Shown here: positions 44,649 through 57,316 of the stretch, in pieces | Position numbering within the stretch: the stretch's first letter is position 1 | Layout of the letters: every line of letters starts with the position of its first letter | Assembly (NCBI GenBank): GCA_027257055.1 | Contig: JAPVLO010000055.1 | Coordinates: forward strand, 9,633,501-9,697,500 | DNA from: Cephalopachus bancanus | Taxonomy: Eukaryota > Chordata > Mammalia > Primates > Tarsiidae | DNA: 64,000 bases | Reading direction: 5' to 3' | Notes under the pieces: generated by a model | Database searches by the model: none | Told to the model about the DNA's origin: nothing | Seen by the model: the letters and a program-made list of their open reading frames with translations, nothing else | Program-made: the position numbers and the translations under genes

Positions 44649-44895
44649 AGTGAGAGGATTTCCTGAGCCTGCAAGTTCAAGACCAGCCTGGGGAATGTGG
44701 CAAGACTTCATCTCTAAAATAAATTTTAAAAATTAGCTGGGCATGGTGGCACATGCCTGTAGTTCCAGCTACTTGGAAGGCTGAGGCAGAAGGATCACCT
44801 GAACCCAGCAGGTCGAGACTGCAGTGGCCGTGAGTGTGCCACTGCATTCCACCTTGGGCAACAGAGTGAAATTCCAATGCAAAAAAAAAAAAAAG
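44649..44895 (+). mobile_element. Alu lacking its 5' part, + strand
   Basis: Starts within the left arm near 'gtgagaggatttcctgagcc', missing roughly the first 50 bases. Left core GCAAG-TTCAAGA-CCAGC is the ancestral type. Ends with an A14 tail. It faces the Alu at 44091 about 260 bases away. Confidence 0.92.
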
Positions 44896-47029
44896 GAAAA
44901 CAAACCTGTTGTCTTTATACGTGAATGGCAGCTAGGTTGCATATATACATGTCGAGTTGTATTTTCATCCTCTAAACATTTCGTAAATATTGTTTCTCTT
45001 TTTTTCATATTAGAATGTTATAAAACGTCTGATGCTAACCTGTCTTGTTTGCTTTAGGGGTAATTTGACGTTTTTCCCTGTGTGCCATAGAATTGGCTCC
45101 ATTAATTTTAGTAAAACATATTAGAGAGTAGTTTTGTTCTAAATTTGTTTTTTCTGGGACATGGTATACTCTTTTATTCTATAGATTCCAATCTTTTTCA
45201 AAAAATTTTAAAATATCATTTTAAGTATTATGTTGAATTTTTACCTCACAATTACAGTTGGGTGAGATATCTTTCGCTGTCTTTAATACCAATGATTTCT
45301 GCTATAGATCTTTATAATGTGTTTGTTTCACTGCTTCATTTTGTCTATTCTTCCAAATTTGCTTTTCACATCCCAGAATGTATTTTTAGCCACCTATATT
45401 GTTTGATTTCTTATAATAAGTTTCTCTTTTCTGTAATTTTTTTCTATGTTTAATTTTTTTGTTTCCTTGTTATCTTTATTTTGAGGCCTTGTGTTTTTCC
45501 TTTCAGTTCTTATCTCAGAAAGGTCATATTTTTATTAACATCTTTGAATATATAGAAAACTATTTATTCATATATTTCTTAAGCATTATGGTATCACTTT
45601 CCTCGCATATATTTTCATAGTTCTTTGTTCTTCATATTCTAATTCTCTGACCCCATTTGGAGTAAGTTTGCATAGGCCTCACGTCTTTTGATGTCTGTTT
45701 ATTTTCACATGAATCACACCTGTTTGCAGGATAGCAGTCTGGGAGAGCCGGGGATTGAGACTGAGTGGATACGGGACTACATTTTGCAGAATTTTATCAC
45801 CTCTGAACACTTTTTCAACAATTCACTCCACCAGAACCGTGGCCTTTTTGTGGTCCATGTGTCACAGGTTTTTGAACAACTTTACTTTCAGCTCTCAAGA
45901 TCAGTAACTGCATTTAAAGTCAAGTTTAAATACTTAAACCTTCGATCTGTTTCTTGATCACTGGCCTCTTTCAGAGATATTAACTCTGTACAAGCTCCTC
46001 ATTCATTTCTCTCTCTCCTCTCATTTCACAGACTCAAACAGAGGCCATGAGGCTCCCAAATCTTGTCTATTCACGTTTTCTACCTTTTCTGGAGAACTAC
46101 TCCCTCCATCAGCTGTGCCCAAAGTTCATGGAAAAAAACTTCCCTCAGTGTCTTTCTTGCCCTGAATATTACTTGGCCATCGATACTAATACTCGTCAAG
46201 AGTTTTTAATGCTGTAGGAAAATGTTTTAGGCAAAACAGCTTATGATAAAAAGGACACACAAATCATATAATTAGAAATGGGCAGAAATTATCGAAATAG
46301 TAATGATGGTTATTATTTCTGAATAGCAGAATTATGGATGATTGTCATTTTTATGTTTTTAAATTTCTTATGACAGCTACATATTAACTTGCATAACCAG
46401 AAAAATATGATGCATTTAAGAAGACGGACCTCTTGTGTCAAGCAAGCTCTAGGGAAACACGGAGATACTATCGACAGAGCCATGACTGGTTCCTTCTCTG
46501 GCTCTACTTCCTTAGTCCCTTATCAAACAAATCGGATGCAAAGTTGAAACCATGTCACTTTAGAGCACTTCCAAAAAAATCATGAAGAACTGAATATAAA
46601 ACACCAGGAGCTCTCTTGAAGGTGGGAGATCACACCCTTATTACAAGCAACACTTCTGACTTTCTCGGATAATCCATCCTGTCCTGAAATAATCATCTAC
46701 CTTTTCCTAGTTAAACCTTTGAATGAATTTTCCTCATTACGCAGAAGCAGTGCAAATGGACAAGGGATATATTTCCAGAGAACAAAACTCACAGCTGGCG
46801 AGGCCAGCATAGCCTCCTCTCAAGGCCCTGTGCCCACCTCTCTTGACTTAACCTCACCTTCTAGGAGAGGAGGCTTTTCAACCAATCAAAAGATCTCAGG
46901 TCTCTCACTAACTAAGAAACACTAATACAATACTTAGAGTGGCATAGCTCATATAGAAACGACCAGATTGAATTAGGGAAACAAAAGCAGTGCACTTGAC
47001 TAGCACCCTTTCAAAGTAAATTCTCATAT
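44896..47029. other. No gene recognised; possible old LINE in 45080-45660
   Basis: The interval 45080-45660 is T-rich and has some wording ('ttttgaggccttgtgttttt', 'atctcagaaaggtcatattt') reminiscent of an old L1M on the - strand. The rest, 45660-47029, is unique-looking. Frames of 68-102 codons have no domain. Confidence 0.35.
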
Positions 47030-47318
47030 TGCACAGCCATAAAGGACAAAATTATAAACTTTGTAGCAACTTGGATGGACTTAAAGTCTATAATACTGAG
47101 TGATCTATCACACAAAGAACTGAGTACCACATGTTCTCACTCATAAGCGGACCCTGAACAATTATCATAATAATACAAGAAAGGGATTGGCAGTTGTGGG
47201 AAACTACCAGGGTAGGGGAGGAGCACACCTCATCAACAAGGGTATCTGCATAGTGAGCATTTGTATACCCAACTCTGAATTGTACCTCACATCCTTAAAA
47301 TTAAAAATTAAAAAAATT
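47030..47318 (+). mobile_element. Short L1 3' end, + strand
   Basis: Severely truncated L1 of the same kind as the two younger copies: 'cacagccataaaggacaaaa', 'acttggatggacttaaagtc', 'cacatgttctcactcataag', 'cctcatcaacaagggtatct', then an A-rich tail. The 70-codon frame at 47187-47399 spans its 3' UTR and is not a gene. Confidence 0.88.
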
Positions 47319-48759
47319 AAGTCCTTATGCACTTTCTATATCATAAGAAAGCAGACACAGGAGCTGAAAGAAATTGGGGCAATTTGTGAACTAAGCTGAA
47401 TGTTCAAGTATTTAAACTTGGCTTTAAATTTACCTAAAATGTTATTGTCCTGGTACAAAACACACACATATATTTATACCCTTGCATAAAATTTACAGAA
47501 ATGCAGGTTTTTGCTTAATGTAAAAAAGCCCTTAACAAGTAGAGATTCTGTAAATGACATGAACTGGCTGACACTAGAGATAGCTGATAACGTGAATGTC
47601 CCCTTTAATTCTCAGAGTTGAGTTTGTAATATGTAATTCTTCAGAGTACAATCTGCTTTGACTTATCTACGTAATAATACATCTCTTGACATTATATTCA
47701 ACAGTTTAAACTATGATAAACCCTACTCATCCATATTTTGTCCTTCAACACAAACCATCAAGTCCCGGAACATGGCCAAAGACAAAGATCATCTCTAAAC
47801 ATGTTTTAGAAGGCCTGATGGTAAACAAAAAAGAGACGGAACATTTTCAGATCACTGTAGATGGCCAAGATTTCAACTCTTGGATCCCTTCCTGGATTTT
47901 CTGTGCAAAAACATCAAGTTTTAAAATAAGAACTACTGTTTACAGATTCAAGAGGAAGAAAAAAAAACTCTTCACATGCACCTCATGTCATTAGATTAAT
48001 TTACTATGCACCTCGGGCAATTATATTAGTGGCAAAGCTATTCTTCCAGACCTTGTCCCCAAGCAGGCACTATAATTAGAGGAAGCCTACATCCCAGCAG
48101 ACAAAACCTCTGCAGACTGGAAGGCAGAACCCATTACGTGTACCCCGAGCACCTATGACTCTCTCTGTGTGCCGAGGACGAGGCAAATGTGCACTCTGAA
48201 AATTAACACAGCCAGAAAGGAAACGTCCCACAGGGTGAATCAATACCCAGCGAACGATAATGGGATTCCTGCTCAGGCAGCTGTGTCCTGCCCCCTCCCA
48301 TTAGCACCTGTCAGTAAGAGCAGTCAGGGCCGGGCAGTGGGCAACTGCCTCACAGCTCAATTCTTGGGATGATCATTAGCTCCAGCCGGGGCGGAGGCAC
48401 CCCACGCTGCAGAATAGTGTCCCGTTTCTCCTTAAATGCAGACAAACAATGATTTCTCCTCTGATAGCTGGCACAGACCTTGTTAATCTTTCTTGTTTCA
48501 CTTCTGTTTTGCCCGTTGCACAGTGTGTAAGAAGAGATCAACTTGAAGGTAGAAATTAGGTTATTCAGGTTAATTTCAGGAGGTGCTCTGCTCAGAGGCA
48601 TAGAACCATCTAAGCTGGATTGCATCAGTCAGAGGTAATCATAGGATGGAAATAATACTCCACCGATCATGTCAGCTGGTAAATAATCAATATCTACCCT
48701 CTGGAGCTGTTTTATAACCATGTGCTAAAAAGAGATTGACTGATTTCATGTGACTGAAA
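47319..48759. other. Repeat-free sequence; no gene recognised
   Basis: The interval 48030-48640 is less AT-rich than its surroundings and free of recognisable repeats; it could be conserved non-coding sequence, but conservation cannot be seen from one genome. Frames of 67-93 codons lack domains. Confidence 0.35.
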
Positions 48760-48893
48760 ATCCCTTCTCCTTCCTTGCCCTCTTTCTGTTACTTACACCA
48801 TCCTTCTTCCCTCACTCCCTTCCTTCCCTCCTCGCCCTTCCTTTTTTCCTTCCCGTTCTTTCTCTTTCTTTTATGTTTCTCCATTCCTTCTAA
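48760..48893. repeat. Pyrimidine-rich tract
   Basis: C/T-rich low-complexity run with CCTTC and TTTCC units on the + strand, interrupted by scattered purines. Confidence 0.8.
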
Positions 48894-51800
48894 AAAAGAA
48901 GTGAACAGTCATTGAAAAGAAAACTGGACATTTAAAATACCAACCCTGGAGAGGGGTACGTTTTTATTAAGCACTTGCCTTCACAGACAGGTTGTGAGTG
49001 TGTGTGTGCAGGCTATGGAGCCCCCAAAAGTGAAATGGGGGAACCAGGTGAGACTCCAATCATTTGCCCTGTAGGTCAAGCTGCTTTAGAAATGCCTGCA
49101 TGGTGAAGGGCCAGAAATTCTAACATTGTCTAAAAATTCGTAATGAACTGAGATGTTTTTACCCAGGTGATCCCAAACATACTTCTAAATGAAATCAGCA
49201 GTCTTTTTTGTTTTTGTCTTTTTCAGTAGACCTGATGTTCCTCTAATGTGACATGTACATGCACTTACTATCCAGCCACATCCTATTCTTAGGACAAATC
49301 GATTGGTTTAATTGGGAGGAAATCAATAAAATTTTAGGATGTGTTGCGTAATAATTACTTAATCACTCTCCCTCTCAGGTAGTCACTCCTTCAGTCACTT
49401 GCACAAGTTGGTGGAGCACCTGTTTAGTGCCAGATGCTTGCATGCCAGAGGAGATCTCATATTTTAACTGGGGGAATTAACTTAAGAAAGGGAAGGGAAA
49501 AGAATGGAAGGACAGGCATTTTCACTAAATCTAAGGACAGGTGATTTTCAGAGTTCTGAAAACCAGAAACCTAAAATTCTCAAATTTACTGACAAACAAA
49601 ATGAATAAGCTCCTGATCCAATTCCTTTTTGCAATAAAAAATTCTACTTCCAAAGCATATAGAGTTTTTTTTCTCTCATAAAAAAGGTAATACACATTTG
49701 TTCTAGAAAGTATGGATAAGAAAAAGGAAAACAATTAAATTGCCTCTAATCGTCATTGAAAACTTTTGACAAATCTCATGTGTGTGTGTGCTTGTGTGTG
49801 TGTATATATGTGTGTATGTATCTGTTTTCTCCTGTCCATATAGCTAGAACCAACTGAAATTGCTGTTATCAAATCATCTTGACATACAAAATAGACATTT
49901 AATATGATTCAACCTCATATTATAGGTAGATTTATGGAAATAGGAGCACAGTGTATATGTTTGTATCCTGATTTTTTCATTTAACTAAATAGCATAAATT
50001 TCTCTCACATTAAGCATTTTAACAGCTTATAGTTAAACAAATTAAACAAAATAATTTTCAATGACTCACCATTTTTCATTACATGGGTGTAAAATAATTG
50101 CTGAATTATAACAGGCTACTTAAAGAAAAATGTTTTGATTTTCTGCATTTTCATATTGTTATGAAAAACAGCCACATCTCAAGTTTCTTGCAGTTATTTC
50201 TTTGATGCTTTGAAGTCAAACATGAAAGCTGCATCTATAAGGCAAGAGCAAACATGACCATTTAGTATTTTGTAAATTAAGCTCCATTTTTGAATAATAC
50301 CTATAAATCAAAGGCTGTTAGTATGTGCACTTGACCCTGCTCTCCCACAGAATTAGTTCTTGTAATCAACCACTTGTGCTGACTAAATATTTACCTTCCG
50401 CTGTCACCAAGCTACATGCCGCAAACTAGTTGTTAAATATTCTTTCTGATTTAATAGTGTCCTTTCACTTGGAAACACCAATACCGCAAGAGACTCGGTA
50501 CTGACCCCTGACAGCATCCTTGAGCTTGTAAACTAAAATATCCCTTCTGGCAACCTGAATAGAGTGACACCCTTATGACTAAGATTGATAAGGGAGGCGG
50601 GGTCACACCAAGTCAAAAAATGAGAAAAACATTCATTTAGAAATCACTTTGAGGATCATTCACTTGAAAATCTGAAATAGAGCAAATTTATTTCATTAAG
50701 GCAAAAGCTTCAGCAGGTTACAGTGGAGGAAATTCTGCAAACTGAATGCATCTCAGCTTTCCCCAGGAAATCTTCCATGGAGATAAATCACCCGCCATCC
50801 ATATGCTTTGCCATATTTCACCAAGCACATGACGGAATGCAACTTAGAAAACCCCCACAAATGTCACACCAGCTCTCAACCAGTCCTATCCATTTCGAAA
50901 ATGGTGGAAATGGGAATTCCAAAGGTAGATTTCATGTGCTTGCAGTGATATGTTTTAAAATGATTAAAAATAAAACATAAAATGTGTTCAAGAAATTTCA
51001 AGTCCAAGAAACTATAGGGAATAAAGAGTCTAAAAAATAGTTTTGCCTTGGACCGATTTCTAGGTTCAAACTTGAATGAAAAAGTGTACTTGCTGAGTTA
51101 AATGCACCCTACACATCCCTGTAAATGGAGAGACTTAGCCAAATAGCCTGAAACATCTGTAGCAGGTATAATCTGTGTTTTTTTTTTTTACTCTCTAAAA
51201 ACCACACTCAGGGTTTTCCATGTTTCAGGCAACACGTGTTTCCTTTAAAAACTTTTGAGCTTGCTGTTTCTATGTCTCACCCAGAAGTGGGAGGAAACAG
51301 TCAGCTATTTGTAAATAGAAGGCAGCAACTGAGAAAGGATTATAATAACTTTCATTCTGATAGTACTTTATATTTGAAATTCTGGAGAACTTTGCAAACT
51401 TAAGGACCATTTTCCTCCTTTTTATTAGGAAGAAAACCAGGACATAACCCACCCAAGGTAACAAGTTAGTTAAGGTCAATAGTAGAAGTGATAAGTCCTG
51501 AATCTTCTTTGCAGGACATTAAATCACGCTCCCCGAAAGTTGGGCCAAGCAGAGGGCCCATCCTCTGTCAGAATAGTACAGGCACAAAGCCCTTGAGAGC
51601 ACATGGAAATCATTGCTGGTCCTGGGTAAAGTCTTTTGTTGTCCATGAGATGATTGATCACATATTCACAGCTGGAGGTTAAACAGATCCAAAAATGTAG
51701 TGGTTGCCACCTTTTGCCATCATTCCAAAAAGAGTAATCAACGGAGGATACCAGGAACCAAGCCTCCTCCACACGTCCAGATGCTTCTCCTACCCACCCT

Positions 51801-52189
51801 CTACTGAATGCTCAATACTAATTATATTTTTAAATGTCAAATGCTATTTATTTTGACATTAAAAAATGTCTTTGAGAGACAAGACAGTGTCTTTAAAGAT
51901 GAGCACTCTTGATAGTCAATTTACAGCTTTGAAAGTCAGCCTATATCTCTCCCTTCATCATGCTGCTGACTTTGGAAGTCTTCTGCAGATACATGAAGTC
52001 GAATTGGTCCTTGGGGGAGGCAATGTTTTGACATAGTGGCCAAAAATTAAACTGGTACTCACATGGAAGACTTCTTTATTTCTAGAAATTACAGAGATCA
52101 TACAAATAAACACACAGTCACATGCATGTTGTAGAAAATTAATGTATGACGAACCATTTTCTGTTTTTCAATCAATCCAATGTATGAAC
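48894..52189. other. Long repeat-poor interval; no gene recognised
   Basis: About 3.3 kb with only a short imperfect TG/TA run (49778-49812) and no recognisable Alu, L1 or MIR. AT-rich around 49880-50100. Frames of up to 85 codons have no domains. The low repeat content, compared with the rest of the window, is the only notable feature. Confidence 0.45.
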
Positions 52190-52437
52190 TTAAACACAAA
52201 GCCAGATTGTGCTATAGGATAATATATTTCCTTGGGCCACATTTGACCTCCCTTTTGTTTTTGTAAATAAAGTTTTATTGACACACAACTCATTCATTTA
52301 CAGATTGTCTATGAGCTATTTTTATGCTATAGCAACATAGTTGAGTCATTGGGAAAGAAAACTTATGGTCCACAAAAACTGAAAGTTTACTATTTAGCCC
52401 TTTACAGAAAAATGTTGGCAACCCTTGGTTTAATCTA
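52190..52437 (-). mobile_element. hAT-type (Charlie-like) DNA transposon relic
   Basis: Contains 'gtaaataaagttttattgac', 'tacagattgtctatgagcta', 'actatttagccctttacaga', and ends 'aatgttggcaacccttggtt', the diverged complement of a hAT terminus of the form CAGGGGTCGGCAA. No transposase frame. The exact family is not named. Confidence 0.6.
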
Positions 52438-53254
52438 TGAAATGGGTTAACCATAGAACATCCCAGAAAATTATAAAAAGAGAATAAATATTCACCTATG
52501 GAGAGCAGATTTGGGGAAGGCAGCTTGATTGAAAATGCCCTTCCTGATCCTGGCTGTCATCCATGGTACCTACTCACCTCCATCTGTAAGCCTTAAATTG
52601 TCCATCAGGTGAGTACCCATTACTCAAGTCCTCCTCATTAAAGCACATACAAAAGGAGTAACCTGAGGTGATCTGATCCAGTCTCCTATACTATGGAGGA
52701 ATCATGTCCCCAAAGTCCATGAAATGTCTCCATGGAGACCCTGCGAATCCCAGAGCAACACCTCCCACAACACAATACACCTCATCTAATCCCCACACAA
52801 TTCTAATTGTTAGTACTTTGTTCATATTTGGTGGAATCTATTTCCCTGTCACTTCATCAGCAAAGTAATGGCAGATACTGATAGTAGTGGGAAATACTGG
52901 AAAACAGCCTCCATGACTCCTTGGCCATGTCCACACCTTTGTCCATTCTCTCTTTACCAGGCTAAGCAGCCAGGTTCCAGCTGTCTTGACATGTCATACT
53001 CCTGGTCCCCTCTTCACCTCTTCCACCCACAATGGCTTTCCTACATTGCCACAACCACTCCCTCTCTTTCATTTCTTTTCCATCGCATATAAGCACACTT
53101 GAGTCTTCCCCTAAGGGGAACAAATTGAAGAGGGAAGTGCTCCAGATGAGCACTAAGGCATGTGACTTTATTGATGCAGACTGTTTCCTCAACAGTCACA
53201 TCTCACTTGTCCCAGTCTCATCTTGCTAAGGAAGAGGGATGTGTCATTTACTCA
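52438..53254. other. No gene recognised
   Basis: Unique-looking sequence. Overlapping frames of 65-76 codons on both strands at 52868-53229 have no recognised domain. Confidence 0.4.
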
Positions 53255-53460
53255 GTATAAACAGCACTGAACTAGAACCCTGAAGATTCTAGGTCTCATC
53301 CAGTCTCTGCCACTGCCTGGAATGTATGAACTCAGGAAACTTGTCTAATTTACGTGGGCCATTGCTTCATCAGCTATACTATTTCCTAGTGGAGAAATAA
53401 CCATGGTAATTCCCCTTTCTGGGGTTAAAGAACACTTGGAGAATTAAACTGATTATTTTG
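53255..53460 (+). mobile_element. MIR-type SINE, + strand
   Basis: Order fits MIR: 'agcactgaactagaaccctg', 'gtctctgccactgcctgg', 'ggaaacttgtctaatttacg', then a diverged core. Old. Confidence 0.6.
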
Positions 53461-53479
53461 TTTCTCTCCCTTAAAAATG

Positions 53480-53663
53480 TACATACATGTGGATTGGAGG
53501 GTAGAGAAAATATGAAGCTAGTGGTCATCAAAACATATCCCATCAAGCGGCTTTACTTTGCCCTGAAGGCTATGAGACCCCTTGTAGAGCTTTTAACACA
53601 GGAGAGCAACATATTTTCACTTTAAGAACATAGAAGACTGTCAAGATTGTAGACTGAATTTTT
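53480..53663. repeat. Ancient repeat interrupted by an Alu
   Basis: Reads 'gccctgaaggctatgagacc…ttttaacacaggagagcaac', similar in style to the repeat at 445-862. It appears to continue after the Alu from 53946 ('agactgactttttagag'). Family not named. Confidence 0.35.
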
Positions 53664-53945
53664 TTCTATTTTTTTTTTTTTTGAGTTGGAGTCTCACTCT
53701 GTCACCCAGGCTGGAGTGCAGTGGCACGCTTAGGGCCACCGCAGCCTCCACCTGCTGGGCTCAAGTGATCCTTCCGCCTCAGCCTTCCAAGTAGCTGGAA
53801 CTACAGGCACACACCACCACGCCTGGCTAATTTTTTGATGTATTATAGTTGTCCAGACTGCTCTCGAACCCATGGGCTCAGGCAATCCTCTTACCTCAGC
53901 CTCCCAAAGTGCTGAGATTATCAGCATGAGCCACTGCACCTGCCC
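53664..53945 (-). mobile_element. Alu, - strand
   Basis: Reverse Alu with target-site duplication TAGACTGAATTTTT (53650-53663) against TAGACTGACTTTTT (53946-53959), one mismatch. The left core (ATGGG-TTCGAGA-GCAGT) is unpaired. The middle part lacks the usual 'gatgaggtctcgcca' section, a deletion of about 20 bases. The 69-codon - strand frame is Alu sequence. Confidence 0.95.
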
Positions 53946-54039
53946 TAGACTGACTTTTTAGAGTAGGGAATGGTATGTAGGGTGGAGGTCAGGCTGGGAA
54001 TGAAGAGTGAATGAAAGACAAGGCAGAGGGAGCAGGGCC

Positions 54040-54210
54040 TGAGAGAAGAGCAGTAATTTCTGGCATCATTACTGCTCTAGGTGAGATGCATAAACCAGCA
54101 GCAGCACTTAGGATTTTGTCAGAAGTGCAGAATCTCAGGTCCTACACAGACCTTCACAATCAGTCCACACTTGAGCAGGATCATCTAGTGATTTGGACTC
54201 TGGGGAAAAA
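54040..54210 (-). mobile_element. MER5-like hAT relic, - strand
   Basis: Contains 'ccagcagcagcacttaggat', 'ttgtcagaagtgcagaatct', 'caggtcctacacagaccttc', which follows the MER5 order in reverse complement. Short and diverged. Confidence 0.6.
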
Positions 54211-56438
54211 AAAGACTGGACTAGATTTTGATTAGTAGGCCTTAGAGATGTCAAGGGCAGAACCAAAACTATCTGGGGAAGGATTACCAAATTGGCAACA
54301 TTGAATGTAAGAAATACAGTGGAGGAGAGATCAAGGAAATATGCAAGATTGTAGTTTAGGATACTGGAAAGGTGGTGCTGTCATCTGCCTGAAATAGGAA
54401 CAACAAGGAGACTGGCAATTTTGAAGACAGTATTACTTTTGTGATGTATTAACCTGAGTGCCTATAAGACTGTGCTGCAGTCATGTCCAATGAGCATTTG
54501 GAAATATAGATTTAGAACTTAGCAAATAGGTCCTTAAGTGAAAATAAAGATTTGAAAATCAAGGTGTAGAGATGGTACATGAAGCTAAAAAGAGTGATAC
54601 TGTTGCCCAGGAATAACATGCAAGTAGAGAGGATAGGATGAAAGAAGAAAAAGAAAGGAGAATGGTGTGGGTACAACTCCTAAAATAATCACCAATTAAG
54701 GGAGAAAGGAGGAACTTGAGTCCCTCAAGACTATTCCCAGTGTAGTGGAGACTGACTTGATCTCAGACACCCATTTTCCCTTTCTCTCTCTATTTATCCA
54801 ACTCCGTGGTCTCAGTTCAGCCTATGGCTGCCCAGTCAACATAGTTAGATGCTTCAGAAGTCAAAGAATATTAGGAGTAACAGTCGCCTAACTTGGAAAC
54901 TAGGGAAATAGCAGCTGCTTTAATAAGAGCAGGTAGAGTGAGGTGGCAGAATGGAAACCAAAGTGAACAGAAGAGGAGAAAGAGAGGATGGTAAGTATGG
55001 GAAGATTGTCTAGGTTCTTGCAGAAAAGGAAATGAGAGAAGGTCTACTTTGAGAAGGAAGCATGTTAAAAGAAGGGTTTTATTTGCTTTGTTTTGTTTTA
55101 AGGATGGTGTATATTTAAATATGCTTACTGACTACGATGAAGAATCCAGAGAACAGCCAAAAATGGACATCAGAAGACACAAAACAGACCTAAGTGGCAG
55201 AGCAAGAACACAGGCCTCGGGGTCAGGGGGTCGAGAGGCAGGTGGAGGGTTGTTCCTTGGACAAGAGGTGAATCCACAGTGACCACATGAGCTCCAATCA
55301 CTTGGGCTCATTGTGAACAATAAAGCAGGTTAATGGAGTGGAAAGGCAGCCCCAGTGCACCTGAGGTGCTCATGCAGTTGGTCAAAGGACCAACAATTAA
55401 CTAACACTTAAAGTGGCAGCTAAATGCCCAGTTACAAAACAACATTTCAGAGATTCTTTGTAGTACCTACCTTCCCTCTAAGTTCTACTTCTTGGGACAT
55501 CAATCCTGTGCAATTCAGGAGTACCCAAGAAACCTCAAAGCTGTCTTAAAGAGGCTGTGTATGTATTTGCACAGAAAATCGCATTTGCCTTTTGATTAGA
55601 CATTAACTCTTTAACTTACAAACCAATCCAATCTTTTTATACTTGCATTTATACACGATGTAGAGAAAACATCATATTTCATAAAAGGTGAAGAGGCTGG
55701 AAACCAAGAAAACAATTCAAATGCCAGCAGAGGAAGCACTTTTTGGTGTTGACACCGAATCCCTGTTTACAGTAGTGCTCGTTCAGGGAACCTTCAATGA
55801 TTCGCACAGAAAACAAAATCAAGAAATTACTTTGTCAAAATGTGCAAATTTAACCTCCAGGGATTTGGGGAGGCGGTGGCAGGAGCGGTTCTGTAATTAC
55901 AAGTCGCATGGAGGTACTTCATTCTTGGCAGTGACGGGGATGCGCAAATTGAAAAGTATGTAGTGACAGTTGGTGGCAGAAATCCTAGAGAAAAAGAAGC
56001 CTGCCAGGTACCAATCCATGCATGACAAGATCATCGCAAATGCACGGATGACTCATATCCTCCCCCTACAATTGAATGCTGCTTCCACGATATGTGAATT
56101 TTGCAATGTTATGCTTATACCTGGTGTCACACATGGTCACAGGGGACACCACAACCTTTTCTCTACTCCCTTCTCTCAAGTCAAGATCCAGAGAGGTAAA
56201 AAATAAGCAAAACATTTGAGGGCTAAATATTGTTTGGGGTTTTTTGAAAGCTATACAAATAGTTAAACTCTTCTGGTTTGGGAATTAATAATGAGAAATA
56301 AAACAAAAAATAATTAGCATGGCACATGTTAAGCATTTTATTAGCAACAAACATTGACAGAGCCCTTATTCCAAGGAAAAGGTCTGCATGATCCCACATA
56401 TTATATCTTCCTTCTTGTGTTTAACAGTTGTTAGGTGC
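54211..56438. other. Repeat-poor interval; no gene recognised
   Basis: Purine-rich up to 55080. The part 55540-56200 holds two adjoining + strand frames (91 codons at 55688 and 78 codons at 55970) with no domain that I recognise. It is free of known repeats and could be conserved non-coding sequence. Confidence 0.4.
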
Positions 56439-56867
56439 TGTTTTTGTTTGCTAGGGCTGCTGTAACCAAGAACCACAAACCAGTGACTTAACGACGGAAA
56501 TTTATCATCTCAGTTCTAGAGGCCAAAAGTCTGAGGACAAGATGCTGGCAAGGTTGGTTCTTTCTGGAGCTGTGAGGGAGCATCTGTTTCAGGCCTCCTC
56601 TCCAGCTTCTGGTGTGTTGTTGGCCATCTTTGGGATTCCTAGATTGGCTAAAGCATCACTCTGACCTCTACCTTCACCCTCACATGACATTCTCCTGTGT
56701 ATGTGCCTGTGTCCAATTTCCCCTTTTCTTTTTATAAGGATGCCAGTTGTATTGGGTTGGGGTCCACCCTAACAATCTTATCCTAACTTGACTACCTCTG
56801 GAAAGGCTTTATATCCAAGTAAGATCACAATCTAAGGTGGCAAGGTTTAGGACGTCAACATATCTGG
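56439..56867 (-). mobile_element. MLT1-type MaLR LTR, - strand
   Basis: Paralogue of the LTR at 6627: 'tttgtttgctagggctgctg', 'aacgacggaaatttatcatc', 'aagatgctggcaaggttggt', 'tttataaggatgccagttgt', 'tttaggacgtcaacatatct'. Its last bases are replaced by the Alu inserted at 56868. The internal 'ctgtgtatgtgcctgtgtcc' has not expanded. Confidence 0.85.
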
Positions 56868-57164
56868 TTTTTTTTTCTTTTTTTTCTTTTTGAGTTGAAT
56901 TCTCACTCTGTCGCCCAGACTGGAGTGCAGTGGCCGCTTCCGGCCACCACAGCCTCGACCTGCTGGGCTCCAGCGATCCTTCCGCCTCCGCCTTTCAAGT
57001 AGCCGGAATTACAGGCACGCGCTACCACGCCCGGCTGATTTTTTGATTTATTGTAGAGATGAGGTCTCGCTGCCCAGGCGGGTCTCGAACCCGCGGGCTC
57101 AGGCAATTCACTCACCTTAGCCTCCCAAAGGCGCGGGATTACAGTCTGAGCCACCGAGCCTGGC
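56868..57164 (-). mobile_element. Young Alu subfamily copy, - strand
   Basis: Reverse Alu with intact CpGs, the perfect GCGGG-TTCGAGA-CCCGC core and the missing ACTTGG shared with the copies at 13530 and 31711. It lies at the boundary between the MLT1 LTR and a pyrimidine tract, so no target-site duplication could be defined. Confidence 0.96.
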
Positions 57165-57316
57165 TTTGTTTTTCTTTTTCTTTTTTTCTTTTCTTTTCTC
57201 TCATTTCCTTTCCTTGCCTGCCCTTTCTTCCTTCCTTCCTTCCTTCCTTCCTTCCTTCCTTCCTTCCTTCCTTCCTTTCTCCCTCCCTCCCTCTCTCTCT
57301 CCCTTCCTTCCTATGT
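57165..57316. repeat. Pyrimidine tract with (TTCC)n array
   Basis: T/C tract from 57165, then about 13 TTCC units at 57226-57276, then CCCT and CT units. The 62-88-codon S/L/P and K/E/G frames on both strands are artefacts of the repeat. Confidence 0.97.
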
